From: Sulfurimonas sp.
GTDB taxonomy: Bacteria; Campylobacterota; Campylobacteria; Campylobacterales; Sulfurimonadaceae
Direction: 5' to 3'
Assembly (NCBI GenBank): GCA_026987995.1
Contig: JALSMC010000264.1
Coordinates: 1-8,270, forward strand
Length of the DNA: 8,270 nucleotides
In this document: positions 1 to 6,995 of the stretch, one piece after another
Numbering within the stretch: position 1 is the stretch's first letter
Layout of the letters: each line of letters opens with the position of its first letter
Program-made: the position numbers and the translations under genes
The notes under the pieces: generated by a model
Told to the model about the DNA's origin: nothing
Database searches by the model: none
Seen by the model: only the letters and a program-made list of their open reading frames with translations

Positions 1-960
1 TTTTCTTGCAAGGTCATAAGTCACTACACCATCTTCAATAGTTTTTAACCATGCATTATGAATTTTTTCCGCAATTCTTGGTTGTCCAATATCTACCATC
101 ATCATAACACCTGAAAGTAAAAGTGCTGAAGGATTCGCTATACCTTTTCCTGCATGTCTTGGAGCCGAACCATGAATCGCTTCGTACATCGCTATATCGT
201 CACCAACATTAGCACCTGGAGCAATACCAACAGAACCCGTCATTAGACCCAAAATATCCGTTGCAACATCACCATAAAGGTTAGGCATAAGAACCATATC
301 GAAGTCTTGAGGAGCATCTACTAGTTTTGCCATACCAATGTCAATAATCCAATCATCTGCTTGAATTTCAGGGTACTCTTTTGCAATTTCATAAAATACT
401 TTTACAAAAAGGCCATCTGTAAGTTTCATGATGTTGTCTTTAATCATACAAGTGATTCTTTTTCTACCAAATGCTTTTGCATACTCAAATGCATAACGAG
501 AGATCTTCTCACAACCCGGTCTTGTGATGATTTTAAGACACTGAGTTACCTCTGGCGTTTGTTGGTGCTCAATTCCAGCATATAAATCCTCTTCATTTTC
601 ACGAATAACTACAACATCCATACCAGGGTAACGAGTAGGAATGTAAGGGTCATAAGAGAGAGAAGGACGTACATTTGAGTAAAGTCCTAAAGTCTTACGA
701 ATAGTTACATTTAAACTTTTGTACCCTCCACCTTGAGGTGTAGTAATAGGAGCTTTAAAAAGAACCTTGTTTTTCTTAATAGAATCCCAAGCTTCTTTAC
801 CAATTCCTGAAGTGTTACCACTTAAGTATACTTTTTCACCAACTTCAATATAATCCCACTCAACATCTGCTCCTGCAGCTTCAAGTACTCTAATACTTGC
901 GTCCATAATCTCTGGACCGATTCCATCACCTGGTGCTACTGTAATTCTTTGCTTTGCCAT
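1..960 (-). CDS. icd: Isocitrate dehydrogenase, Thermus/Rickettsia type (3' end beyond window)
   Basis: The first 320 codons are present and open to the left edge, so the C-terminus is missing. This is the beta-decarboxylating dehydrogenase fold that oxidises isocitrate to 2-oxoglutarate and CO2, or runs in reverse in the reductive TCA cycle. Visible landmarks are PGDGIGPE (10-17), the isocitrate-specific S-x-N-x-x-x-R pattern at S82, N84 and R88, ENEEDLYAGIEH with the catalytic Tyr127, KDNIMK with a catalytic-type Lys near 174, the metal-binding aspartates in YGDVATD (231 and 235), and HGSAP (263-267) next to the cofactor site. The S-x-N-x-x-x-R pattern argues against isopropylmalate dehydrogenase. 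The sequence resembles the Thermus thermophilus enzyme as I remember it. NAD versus NADP preference cannot be decided here. The ATG is preceded by an AAAAGGA site. The gene is divergent from an AraC-type regulator. An rTCA role is inferred from the likely host. Confidence 0.93.
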   Translation of the reverse strand, partial: MAKQRITVAPGDGIGPEIMDASIRVLEAAGADVEWDYIEVGEKVYLSGNTSGIGKEAWDSIKKNKVLFKAPITTPQGGGYKSLNVTIRKTLGLYSNVRPSLSYDPYIPTRYPGMDVVVIRENEEDLYAGIEHQQTPEVTQCLKIITRPGCEKISRYAFEYAKAFGRKRITCMIKDNIMKLTDGLFVKVFYEIAKEYPEIQADDWIIDIGMAKLVDAPQDFDMVLMPNLYGDVATDILGLMTGSVGIAPGANVGDDIAMYEAIHGSAPRHAGKGIANPSALLLSGVMMMVDIGQPRIAEKIHNAWLKTIEDGVVTYDLARK

Positions 961-992
961 AATTTTTTCCTTTTGTTTGTTTTTCGAGGAGA

Positions 993-998
993 ATTATA
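993..998 (-). promoter_or_regulatory. icd: -10 box for icd
   Basis: A perfect TATAAT on the minus strand lies 32 nt before the icd ATG, which would give a leader of about 25 nt containing the AAAAGGA ribosome site. I see no good -35 hexamer, which is normal for Campylobacterota. The assignment rests only on the box and its position. Confidence 0.5.
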
Positions 999-1030
999 GG
1001 AGATTAGAGGGTCTAAAGTCTTTGGATAAA

Positions 1031-1064
1031 TTGATATAAAAGATACTTTTTTTTGATATAATAG
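1031..1064 (+). promoter_or_regulatory. Promoter and direct-repeat candidate operator of the AraC-type gene
   Basis: An extended -10 (TGATATAAT, 1054-1062) follows a T-rich stretch and sits 45 nt before the regulator ATG. A 12-base direct repeat, TTGATATAAAAG (1031-1042) and TTGATATAATAG (1053-1064), has 11 of 12 identical bases and a start-to-start spacing of 22 bp, about two helical turns. The second copy covers the -10. AraC-family proteins typically bind directly repeated half-sites with about this spacing, so autoregulation is a reasonable inference. Confidence 0.5.
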
Positions 1065-1107
1065 TTCTTATAAATTAACTATAAAGTTATTAAAAGTTGG
1101 TATTTTT

Positions 1108-1980
1108 ATGAAAAGAGCTACACTAGAAAAGAAGATAAACATCGCTAACGACCTTATGTACTACATATATAAGTACATCGACACCTACATCAACCTTGAT
1201 GAACTAGCAGATGAGTTTAAAATCAATAAATTTTACATGCATAAGATATTTAAAGAGGTATTTGGACGAAATATTTATGAGACTATCAAAGCCATTAGAC
1301 TTCAAAAAGCAGCAACACTACTGCTAACAAACCACTACTCAACAGCTACAGAGATAGCAAATATGTGCGGATACAGCTCTTTGACATCATTTATCCCTCC
1401 ATTTAAAGAGCGTTTTTCTATGACTCCAAAAGTTTGGAGACAAGGTGGTTATGAGAAATACTCTAAAAAACTACTCTCTTCATCTCCAAACGCTAGTCTC
1501 TCCACCGCATCGTTTGAGCATATAGAACCAGAGATAGTAAAAATGCCCGAGATGCTAGTCTATTATATTCGTCATAAAGGGTATGAAAATAATATCCGAC
1601 CTACATGGCAAAAACTCAATGCATGGATATTTTCATCTGACATAAAAGAGCACACCTTTGTTTCACTCTTTCATGATAACCCTGCCATCACACCTCTTCT
1701 TGAGTGTCAACATGTCGCTTGTGTTAAAGTAGAAGATAAAAAACATGAACACAACAGTAAACTTCCCAAACTTACCATCTCTAAAGGTGTGTATGCGAAG
1801 TTTGACATAGAAGGCAAACGCGGAGATATATTAAAATTTATTCATTGGGTCTATCATAAGTGGTTACCACAAAGTGACTATGAAACTACTACTAAACCCT
1901 CTTATAGTATTTATAGAAAACATCATCATATTGATAAAGATGAAAAATTTGATATCAGTTTTTATCTGCCAATTTCATAG
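1108..1980 (+). CDS. AraC-family transcriptional regulator with GyrI-like ligand domain
   Basis: A 290-residue cytoplasmic regulator with the DNA-binding part first. The first helix-turn-helix is at about residues 29-53 (NLDELADEFKINKFYMHKIF). The second is at about 79-111, with the classic motif MCGYSSLTSFIPPFKERF followed by TPKVWR. Residues from about 138 to 289 form a GyrI-like/SOUL-type effector-binding domain, opening with EPEIVKMPEMLVYYIRHKGY, the usual pattern of this domain. The order of N-terminal HTH and C-terminal GyrI is that of Rob-type regulators, which sense small hydrophobic molecules or drugs; the ligand here is unknown. The ATG has only a weak ribosome site. The gene is divergent from icd, so control of itself or of icd is possible but not shown. 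Its TAG directly abuts the stop codon of the convergent kinase gene. Confidence 0.93.
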   Translation: MKRATLEKKINIANDLMYYIYKYIDTYINLDELADEFKINKFYMHKIFKEVFGRNIYETIKAIRLQKAATLLLTNHYSTATEIANMCGYSSLTSFIPPFKERFSMTPKVWRQGGYEKYSKKLLSSSPNASLSTASFEHIEPEIVKMPEMLVYYIRHKGYENNIRPTWQKLNAWIFSSDIKEHTFVSLFHDNPAITPLLECQHVACVKVEDKKHEHNSKLPKLTISKGVYAKFDIEGKRGDILKFIHWVYHKWLPQSDYETTTKPSYSIYRKHHHIDKDEKFDISFYLPIS

Positions 1981-3573
1981 TTAATTTTGTTCTAGGGGGA
2001 ACTCAACACTAAACAAAGACCCTTTACCCGGTATACTTTTTAGAGAAATATTACCTTTAAGTAACTTGAGTAGTTTTGAAGCCACATGAAGTCCAAGACC
2101 TGCACCTTCATGTGAACGAGTAAGGGAACCATCTATCTGTTTTATCTCAAATATCTTTTCTTGATCTTCTTTGGGTATACCTATTCCGTTATCTTTTACT
2201 TCACATATAAGTTTATTGCTTGCGTCATCATATAAAACACTTACAAGAATTTTACAGTTCTCATCGGCCGTAAACTTTATAGAGTTATCTATAAGTATCC
2301 CTATTACTTGAGTAATTCTTTGAATATCGCCGATTAAAGAAACTGGAAGGTACTGATCTATTTTTAGTTTATAGTCTATCGATTTTTCGTCCGCTTTATC
2401 TTGGTAGAGATTAAAACACTTAGTAAACTCTTTATTTGTATCAAAAACAGTATTGTTTATAATGATATTATCAGAGTTGAGCTTTCCTATATCTATAATC
2501 GATTCTACAAGTTTACTTAAATCATCTCCTGTTTGGGCGATTACATCCACCATTTTGAGGGCTTTTTCATTTCCTTCTAAATACTTAGGCAGTAGTGCAG
2601 AAAAACTAAGGATAGAGTTGAGAGGTGTTCGCATCTCATGTGATATATTTGTAAAGAAATCCTGTTTTGATTTTTCTGCCTCTTTTTGAGCTTCTAATGA
2701 GTTCATCAGCTGTGTCATATCATGAGAAACAGAGATAAACTCTAAGATTTCATCATCTTTATTTACTATAGGACTAATAGTCGACTCCATATAGTATAAA
2801 TAACCTTCTTTATTTCTATTTTCAAACAAGCCTTTATATATTTCATTGTTAGTTATTTTGTTCCAAAGCTTTTTATAGTAAGCCTTCGGTCTTATTCCCG
2901 AATTTATAATACTAACTTTTGAACCAATTAATTCACTTAAACTATACCCCGAAATATCACAAAACTTTTCGTTTGCATAAGTTATAGTCCCTTGAAGGTC
3001 TGTTTTAAATACAATTGCACTCACTTCAAGGGCATAATGAAATTCTTCTAGTTCTTTAACTTTAATCGCAAGGAGTTTTTGGTTTTCTTCTTCTCTATCT
3101 TTGAGTACTCTGTTGTACTCTTCTAACTCTTCTTTATCTAGTTCTACTATCTTTTTCTTACGTATACTAGCTACAATACTCTCTAAAATCTCAACAAGGG
3201 TCGCTTCTTCCATCGGTTTTGGTATGAATTTTTTAAGCCCAAGGTTAATGAGTTTTACCACAGTATTAAAATCTTTTACACCAGAAATAATAACAATTTC
3301 TTGTTCGATATTAAAATTTAAAATAAGATGAGACAACTCTTCTCCATTCATTATTGGCATCTCTAAGTCACTAAATACTATGTCGTAAAATTTATTATTT
3401 TCTTCGTAATATGCTTTATAAAGTGAAAAAGCCTCTTTTCCATCAGTAGCGGCGTCCACATTTTTAAAAAAGCCATTAAGCATTCTCAAACCAATATTTC
3501 TAGCCGTTAGGGAGTCTTCTACATATAAGATATTAAGATTTTTTGTAAATTCTTTGAGTGCAGTTAGTTCCAT
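1981..3573 (-). CDS. Cytoplasmic REC-PAS-histidine kinase
   Basis: A 530-residue signalling protein with no membrane segment. An N-terminal receiver domain (about 12-132) has acidic residues E19/D20, phospho-acceptor D69 in FSDLEMP, S97 and K119. A charged coiled-coil linker follows (about 136-180), then a PAS domain (about 183-288), a HisKA dimerisation domain with phospho-His H312 in SHEMRTP, and an HATPase domain with N430 (N box), DNGIGIP (461-467) and GAGLGL (490-495). All catalytic motifs look intact. The receiver ahead of the kinase suggests that another kinase controls its activity. The signal and the downstream regulator are not visible. It is last in a minus-strand run after the DUF523 gene (55-nt gap), and a TATAAT box in that gap may give it its own promoter. 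The ribosome site is weak (AAGAGA). Confidence 0.95.
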   Translation of the reverse strand: MELTALKEFTKNLNILYVEDSLTARNIGLRMLNGFFKNVDAATDGKEAFSLYKAYYEENNKFYDIVFSDLEMPIMNGEELSHLILNFNIEQEIVIISGVKDFNTVVKLINLGLKKFIPKPMEEATLVEILESIVASIRKKKIVELDKEELEEYNRVLKDREEENQKLLAIKVKELEEFHYALEVSAIVFKTDLQGTITYANEKFCDISGYSLSELIGSKVSIINSGIRPKAYYKKLWNKITNNEIYKGLFENRNKEGYLYYMESTISPIVNKDDEILEFISVSHDMTQLMNSLEAQKEAEKSKQDFFTNISHEMRTPLNSILSFSALLPKYLEGNEKALKMVDVIAQTGDDLSKLVESIIDIGKLNSDNIIINNTVFDTNKEFTKCFNLYQDKADEKSIDYKLKIDQYLPVSLIGDIQRITQVIGILIDNSIKFTADENCKILVSVLYDDASNKLICEVKDNGIGIPKEDQEKIFEIKQIDGSLTRSHEGAGLGLHVASKLLKLLKGNISLKSIPGKGSLFSVEFPLEQN

Positions 3574-3609
3574 TTTTATCTCTTAAAATATTGTTTTTTA
3601 TTTGATTTA

Positions 3610-3615
3610 ATTATA
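3610..3615 (-). promoter_or_regulatory. Possible -10 box for the kinase gene
   Basis: TATAAT on the minus strand lies 36 nt before the kinase ATG, in the 55-nt gap after the DUF523 gene. There is no clear -35 and no TGn extension. It could start a separate kinase transcript within the aldehyde dehydrogenase run. Confidence 0.35.
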
Positions 3616-3628
3616 CTCTTATATTTAC

Positions 3629-4069
3629 TTAAAAAGAAAGTTCATCTACTATTTGTATATTTTTATAATATTTCTCAAAGATTCTAGCTGCTATTCCACT
3701 CTCTATTTTAATGATTTCTTTGTGCATATTTAAAATAGGTGTAGTTTTATAACCACAAGAAGGGGATTTGGATTTTAAAACTATTGCATCTACATTTGAG
3801 TGTTGTTTACAAAAAGCAGTGATTGCTTCTTCTAAACGCAAGGTCACATCTATGTTCGTCTCATGAGTAATTATTCTATTTTCACCCTTTACTTCTACGA
3901 CATCTATCCTCTCTCTTGGTGTTCCAAAAAGAGGAGCTTCAGGACAAAAAGGGATGATTTTATACTCTTTGTAAGCTTCAACTACTGCGTTTACTTGCTT
4001 GGTTTTACCATCATAACGACAATATTCACCAAGTAAACAAGCAGAGATGATGACTTTTCTAGTATGCAT
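3629..4069 (-). CDS. DUF523 / TudS-like Fe-S protein
   Basis: A 146-residue member of the DUF523 (YbbK-like) family. Signature segments are SACLLGEYCRYDG (9-21), PFCPEAP with GTPRER (40-54), DVTLRLE (74-80), and LKSKSPSCG (98-106). Conserved cysteines are C11, C42 and C105, with an additional C17. In characterised relatives (TudS) three such cysteines hold a [4Fe-4S] cluster used to remove sulfur from thiouracil. By analogy this protein may be a desulfidase for thiolated bases or another small thio-compound; that is inference. The length matches the short single-domain form. The start lies 15 nt after the aldehyde dehydrogenase stop, with an AGG at the junction, so co-expression with that gene is likely. 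Confidence 0.92.
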   Translation of the reverse strand: MHTRKVIISACLLGEYCRYDGKTKQVNAVVEAYKEYKIIPFCPEAPLFGTPRERIDVVEVKGENRIITHETNIDVTLRLEEAITAFCKQHSNVDAIVLKSKSPSCGYKTTPILNMHKEIIKIESGIAARIFEKYYKNIQIVDELSF

Positions 4070-4084
4070 TGCAAAAATAACCTG

Positions 4085-5503
4085 CTAACAAATCACAACT
4101 GATTTAATCTCAGTCATCTCTTCAATAGCGAATTTAGGACCTTCACGCCCCACACCACTAAGCTTCACACCACCATAAGGCTGAATGTCAAAACGCAGGG
4201 TTGGCATATCGTTTATGATGATTCCACCAGCTTCAAGTTCACTTATTGCTCTTTGCATAAGGCTTAAGTCATTTGTAAAAACTGAAGACTGAAGTCCATA
4301 AGGGGAGTTGTTCATTCTCGGCATAGCATCATCAAATGAGTCTACTTTTACAAGACTGACTATCGGAGCAAAAACTTCTTCACATACTATAGCCATATCA
4401 TCAGTCACATTTGCCATCACACATGGGTGAAACATACGACCTTCACGATGCGGAGGAAGCAGTGGCAGAGCACCCTCTTCTATGGCAGACTCCACCCATC
4501 CCATAGCACGAATAGCCGACTCGTCATCTATAAGTGGGCCCATAAAAGTACTCTCTTCATATGGAGAACCAACTACAAGTTTTTTTGTCTCCTCTGCCAT
4601 CTTAATCGCAAAAGCATCATAAATATCAGCATTTACATAAATACGTTGTAAAGATATACAGACTTGACCAGAGTTTACAAATGCGCCTAATGCACATCTC
4701 TGTGCCGCCAAGTTCAAGTCAGCAGTTGCGGAGATATAAGTCGCTGCATTTCCACCTAACTCTAAACTTACTTTTTTAATTCCAGCAGATTTTGTGATGA
4801 TGTTTCCTACGGGAACTGAACCCGTAAAAGAGATAACACGAGGAATGTCAGAAGTGATAAGAGCAGAACCCACCTCAGCATCACCATACACAACTGAGAG
4901 TGCATCTTTAACTGCAAACTCACTCTCTATAAAAAGTTTTGCAAACTTGTAAGCAGTTAAAGGTGCTTCTGGCGTTGGTTTTAAAACCACTGCATTTCCA
5001 GCTACAAGAGCAGGTGCAAGTTTATGTGCTACAAGGTTTAGAGGAAAGTTAAAAGGAGTGATGGCAACAACTACACCCGCAGGCTCACGAGTAAAAAAAG
5101 CAGTAGTTTTTTTGCCACTAGCCATGGCATCGGTGTTTATAGTTTCACCATGCATAGTTCGCATAGTCTCAGCAGATAGAGTGACTGTCTCTATACAGCG
5201 TTCAACCTCAACACGAGAAAAAGTAATAGGCTTACCAACTTCATCTGTTAGTGTTTGAGCGATATCTTCTTTATGCTCACGAAGTTTTTGTGCCACATCA
5301 AGAAGCCAAGAACATCTTTGAGAAAGAGTCGATGCTTTAGCTGCTACAGTTGCAGCTTGTGCAATTTTGAGTGCTTTATTAGCATCATCTGCCGTACATA
5401 TAGGAGCAGTTGAAACCACCTCACTACTGTATGGACTTACTCTTTCACTATTTGTATCAGTTATAGCCTCAGTAGAGCCAAAAAATATCTTCGCTTGCAT
5501 CAT
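4085..5503 (-). CDS. NAD(P)-dependent aldehyde dehydrogenase (lactaldehyde/succinate-semialdehyde type)
   Basis: A full-length 472-residue soluble ALDH-superfamily enzyme that oxidises an aldehyde to the acid with NAD(P). Catalytic features are ITPFNFPLN with N152, LKPTPEAP with K175, the Rossmann FTGSVPVG (226-233), LELGG with general base E248, GQVCIS with nucleophile C282, and EEVFAP with E376. The overall pattern, including PYGGVKLSGVGREG near the C-terminus, resembles lactaldehyde dehydrogenases of the MJ1411/CofA kind and succinate-semialdehyde dehydrogenases. Substrate cannot be fixed from sequence. Two ATGs are adjacent; AGAGGA lies about 5 nt before the first, so either could be used. 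An extended -10 promoter precedes it. DUF523 and the kinase follow downstream. Confidence 0.94.
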   Translation of the reverse strand: MMQAKIFFGSTEAITDTNSERVSPYSSEVVSTAPICTADDANKALKIAQAATVAAKASTLSQRCSWLLDVAQKLREHKEDIAQTLTDEVGKPITFSRVEVERCIETVTLSAETMRTMHGETINTDAMASGKKTTAFFTREPAGVVVAITPFNFPLNLVAHKLAPALVAGNAVVLKPTPEAPLTAYKFAKLFIESEFAVKDALSVVYGDAEVGSALITSDIPRVISFTGSVPVGNIITKSAGIKKVSLELGGNAATYISATADLNLAAQRCALGAFVNSGQVCISLQRIYVNADIYDAFAIKMAEETKKLVVGSPYEESTFMGPLIDDESAIRAMGWVESAIEEGALPLLPPHREGRMFHPCVMANVTDDMAIVCEEVFAPIVSLVKVDSFDDAMPRMNNSPYGLQSSVFTNDLSLMQRAISELEAGGIIINDMPTLRFDIQPYGGVKLSGVGREGPKFAIEEMTEIKSVVIC

Positions 5504-5512
5504 TAAAATCCT

Positions 5513-5538
5513 CTTTAATTATTAAAGAAATTATAGCA
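5513..5538 (-). promoter_or_regulatory. Extended -10 promoter of the aldehyde dehydrogenase run, with palindrome at start site
   Basis: On the minus strand TGCTATAAT (5538-5530) is a perfect extended -10 box. The predicted start, near 5523, lies inside a 15-base palindrome (CTTTAAT-T-ATTAAAG, 5513-5527), which then runs up to the AGAGGA ribosome site. The palindrome may be an operator or may be chance in AT-rich DNA. Confidence 0.5.
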
Positions 5539-5567
5539 AAAAGTAACTAATGAAAGATTGTAAAATG

Positions 5568-5897
5568 TTAGATGGTGATGTTTTCTAAATGTTCTATACC
5601 CTCAGGTGTAACAACTAAAGCATCCAGCATATAGTCCCCATCGTAAGCATTTTTTTTCATATAAACATCGCAAGTTTTGAGGAGTTTTGAGATTTTAGAA
5701 GGGGTGATATTTTGAATAGCAAGTTCATAATCCTCACCACTTTTCACTTCTACAAAATGAAGAATATTTTCTTTAGCAACTATTATGTCTATCTCACCAA
5801 AACGAGAGTAAAAATTTCGCTCTATGATTTCATAACCATTTTCATAAAGAAATACACAGGCTTTATCTTCGGCTATGTTTCCTTTTGCTCTACTCAT
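5568..5897 (-). CDS. yraN: YraN/UPF0102 family putative endonuclease
   Basis: A 109-residue member of the YraN (UPF0102) family, distantly related to Holliday-junction resolvases with the restriction-endonuclease fold. It opens with the characteristic MSRAKGNIAEDKA. The nuclease-type acidic/lysine set is visible: GEIDII with E35 and D37, then FVEVKS with E50 and K52. The length is normal for the family and the fold looks complete. The biochemical role is not firmly established for YraN; a DNA-repair or recombination role is the usual guess. The start is only 3 nt after the PIN toxin stop, so it is probably co-transcribed and translationally linked with the toxin-antitoxin pair, an unusual position for a housekeeping gene. 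Confidence 0.93.
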   Translation of the reverse strand: MSRAKGNIAEDKACVFLYENGYEIIERNFYSRFGEIDIIVAKENILHFVEVKSGEDYELAIQNITPSKISKLLKTCDVYMKKNAYDGDYMLDALVVTPEGIEHLENITI

Positions 5898-5900
5898 ATT

Positions 5901-6278
5901 TTAACACTTCTTTACATCTTCATCAAAACTAAGTTTTCCAAACCCTTGCAACTTACTCTTTGCGCATATTAGAGCATCAACAAAATCTATGTTTTTGTTT
6001 TCTATAATGTTAAGTGCTTCATAAAGAATAGTTTTATTTTGATTTATTACACCGTTCATATTTAGGATAGATTTCAAGTCATCTATTACATCGTTTTTGG
6101 GAAGTTTATAAAACTTAGTAAGTACAAAAAAAGCTTCCATAACAACACCCTCTAGTATCTCTACTTGCAGTTTTGCCATCTCAATTTCTTTAAAAATTTG
6201 TCTACTTTTTTCTAAGTGTTCCTCATGGTCACCCACTAAAAACCGAATGATTACATTTGTATCAAGAAGATAAACCAT
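5901..6278 (-). CDS. PIN-domain (VapC-like) ribonuclease toxin
   Basis: A 125-residue PIN-domain protein, the toxin half of a type II pair; such proteins cleave RNA using a Mg2+-binding acidic cluster. The candidate acidic residues are D6 in LLDTNVII, E48 in GVVMEAF, D101 in NIDFVDALI, and D119 in LSFDED. I chose the ATG at 6278 rather than an in-frame ATG 11 codons upstream: the family motif starts right after it, and GGAAGAGA lies 3-4 nt before it. This start overlaps the antitoxin by 17 nt, the usual arrangement for coupled expression. The target RNA is unknown. Confidence 0.9.
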   Translation of the reverse strand: MVYLLDTNVIIRFLVGDHEEHLEKSRQIFKEIEMAKLQVEILEGVVMEAFFVLTKFYKLPKNDVIDDLKSILNMNGVINQNKTILYEALNIIENKNIDFVDALICAKSKLQGFGKLSFDEDVKKC

Positions 6279-6516
6279 ATTTCTCTTCCATTGCAGATGC
6301 CATTGCTTCATTTTTTATCTCTTCAAAGGAGAGAGTTGTTGCTTTTATTTTATTCTTGTACTTACCTGCAAGGCTATCAACTATACTTGTAGTTTGAACA
6401 GGATAAACCATCGCTAAAACTTGTTTTTTACGCTTATCAATAATCTGCATAACTTCTGTAAGGTTTGAAAAAATAGAGCTATTTTTCTGTATCTCACCAA
6501 TTCCAATACTTAACAT
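6262..6516 (-). CDS. Phd/YefM-like antitoxin of the PIN toxin
   Basis: An 84-residue protein just upstream of and overlapping the PIN toxin gene. The first half (GEIQKNSSIFSNLTEVMQII at 7-26, then KKQVLAMVYP) follows the Phd/YefM-type antitoxin pattern: a short N-terminal strand and helix, then a strand near residues 32-38, which forms the DNA-binding fold. The second half (about 50-84) is charged and helical, including TLSFEEIKNEAM, as expected of a toxin-wrapping tail. The start has a strong AAAGGAC site 6 nt upstream. It should neutralise the toxin and repress the promoter through the adjacent inverted repeat. Family assignment is from pattern and position, since antitoxins diverge quickly. 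Confidence 0.82.
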   Translation of the reverse strand: MLSIGIGEIQKNSSIFSNLTEVMQIIDKRKKQVLAMVYPVQTTSIVDSLAGKYKNKIKATTLSFEEIKNEAMASAMEEKYGLSS

Positions 6517-6525
6517 GATAAAGTC

Positions 6526-6574
6526 CTTTTATATATATTGAAACTATTATATATAAAAGATGCTGTTTTGTCAA
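6526..6574 (-). promoter_or_regulatory. Consensus promoter and inverted-repeat operator of the toxin-antitoxin operon
   Basis: On the minus strand TTGACA (6574-6569), exactly 17 nt, then TATAAT (6551-6546) form a perfect sigma-70 promoter, rare in this AT-rich sequence. A perfect inverted repeat with 12-bp arms (CTTTTATATATA at 6526-6537 and its complement at 6548-6559, 10-nt gap) covers the -10, the predicted start near 6539 and part of the ribosome site. One arm lies upstream of the start, so it cannot fold as an RNA hairpin and must act, if at all, as DNA. The arms are 22 bp apart centre to centre, fitting two antitoxin dimers on one face. Confidence 0.75.
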
Positions 6575-6666
6575 ATAAAAAGTTTAGCTACCGCTCCAAG
6601 AATGCTAGCAGTATCTAAAGCACTCAGTCGTATCTTTATCTTTTTTACATGTACGAACTGAATACC
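6571..6666 (-). pseudogene. Possible C-terminal remnant of a ROK-family kinase gene
   Basis: An open stretch of 31 codons without a start reads ...KIKIRLSALDTASILGAVAKL and stops with a TGA that lies inside the TTGACA of the toxin-antitoxin promoter. The end resembles the last helix of ROK sugar kinases (pattern A-x-x-x-GAA). It is preceded by an in-frame stop and there is no ribosome site, so if real it is a leftover of a gene lost when the accessory block arrived. It is short, and chance cannot be excluded. Confidence 0.25.
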
Positions 6667-6755
6667 TTATGTAATAGAATTTTTACAGTCCTTTATGTAT
6701 AAATGATTTAATGATACTAATATTCTAGCATATAATACATACTTCACAATATGTA

Positions 6756-6981
6756 CTATTTCAAAAAATACTTTAACTTATCTTCAGATAGTTTAAAGTC
6801 TTTCAAAAGTTTTTTCAAATGTCCCTGTGAATATGTATGTGTATTATTTTGCACTGTAAATACTCTAGATATTTTTCCGTTCGTATATATATATTACATG
6901 AGAACCATTTTGTCTTTTTTTATAAAAACCTAATGATTTAAGAAATTTTTTAAAGATTCGCACATTAACTCCATATCGCAT
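6756..6981 (-). pseudogene. HicA-like mRNA interferase reading frame, broken by a +1 frameshift
   Basis: From the ATG at 6981, with an AAAGGAG site 5 nt upstream, the reading frame gives 38 residues including LKSLGFYKKRQNGSHVIY and then stops with TAG at 6865-6867. Dropping one base in an A5 run (6872-6876) restores a 74-residue product that continues ISRVFTVQNNTH, then QGHLKKLLKDFKLS, and stops at 6756. The combined product matches the small HicA/YcfA fold: a first helix, the G-S-H segment carrying the catalytic His, a middle strand, and a final L-K-x-L-L-K helix. HicA toxins are RNA-cleaving proteins normally paired with HicB; I see no HicB here. It may be a dead gene, an assembly error, or a gene using slippage on the A run. 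It follows a 30-residue peptide gene on the same strand. Confidence 0.62.
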
Positions 6982-6995
6982 CTTAGCTCCTTTCA

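Noticed and set aside
1..960. 3-isopropylmalate or tartrate dehydrogenase
   Set aside because: The K-S-x-N-V-x-x-R substrate motif is that of isocitrate dehydrogenases, and other segments match the Thermus enzyme.
5712..5972. Plus-strand 86-codon ORF
   Set aside because: It is antisense to yraN and the PIN toxin, both with clear family motifs.
6279..6311. Upstream in-frame ATG giving an 11-residue longer PIN toxin
   Set aside because: The extra residues are not part of the PIN fold, and the GGAAGAGA site fits the ATG at 6278.
6751..6933. Plus-strand 60-codon ORF
   Set aside because: It lies opposite the HicA-like frames, has no ribosome site and has a Phe/Tyr/Cys-rich composition typical of antisense to AT-rich coding DNA.
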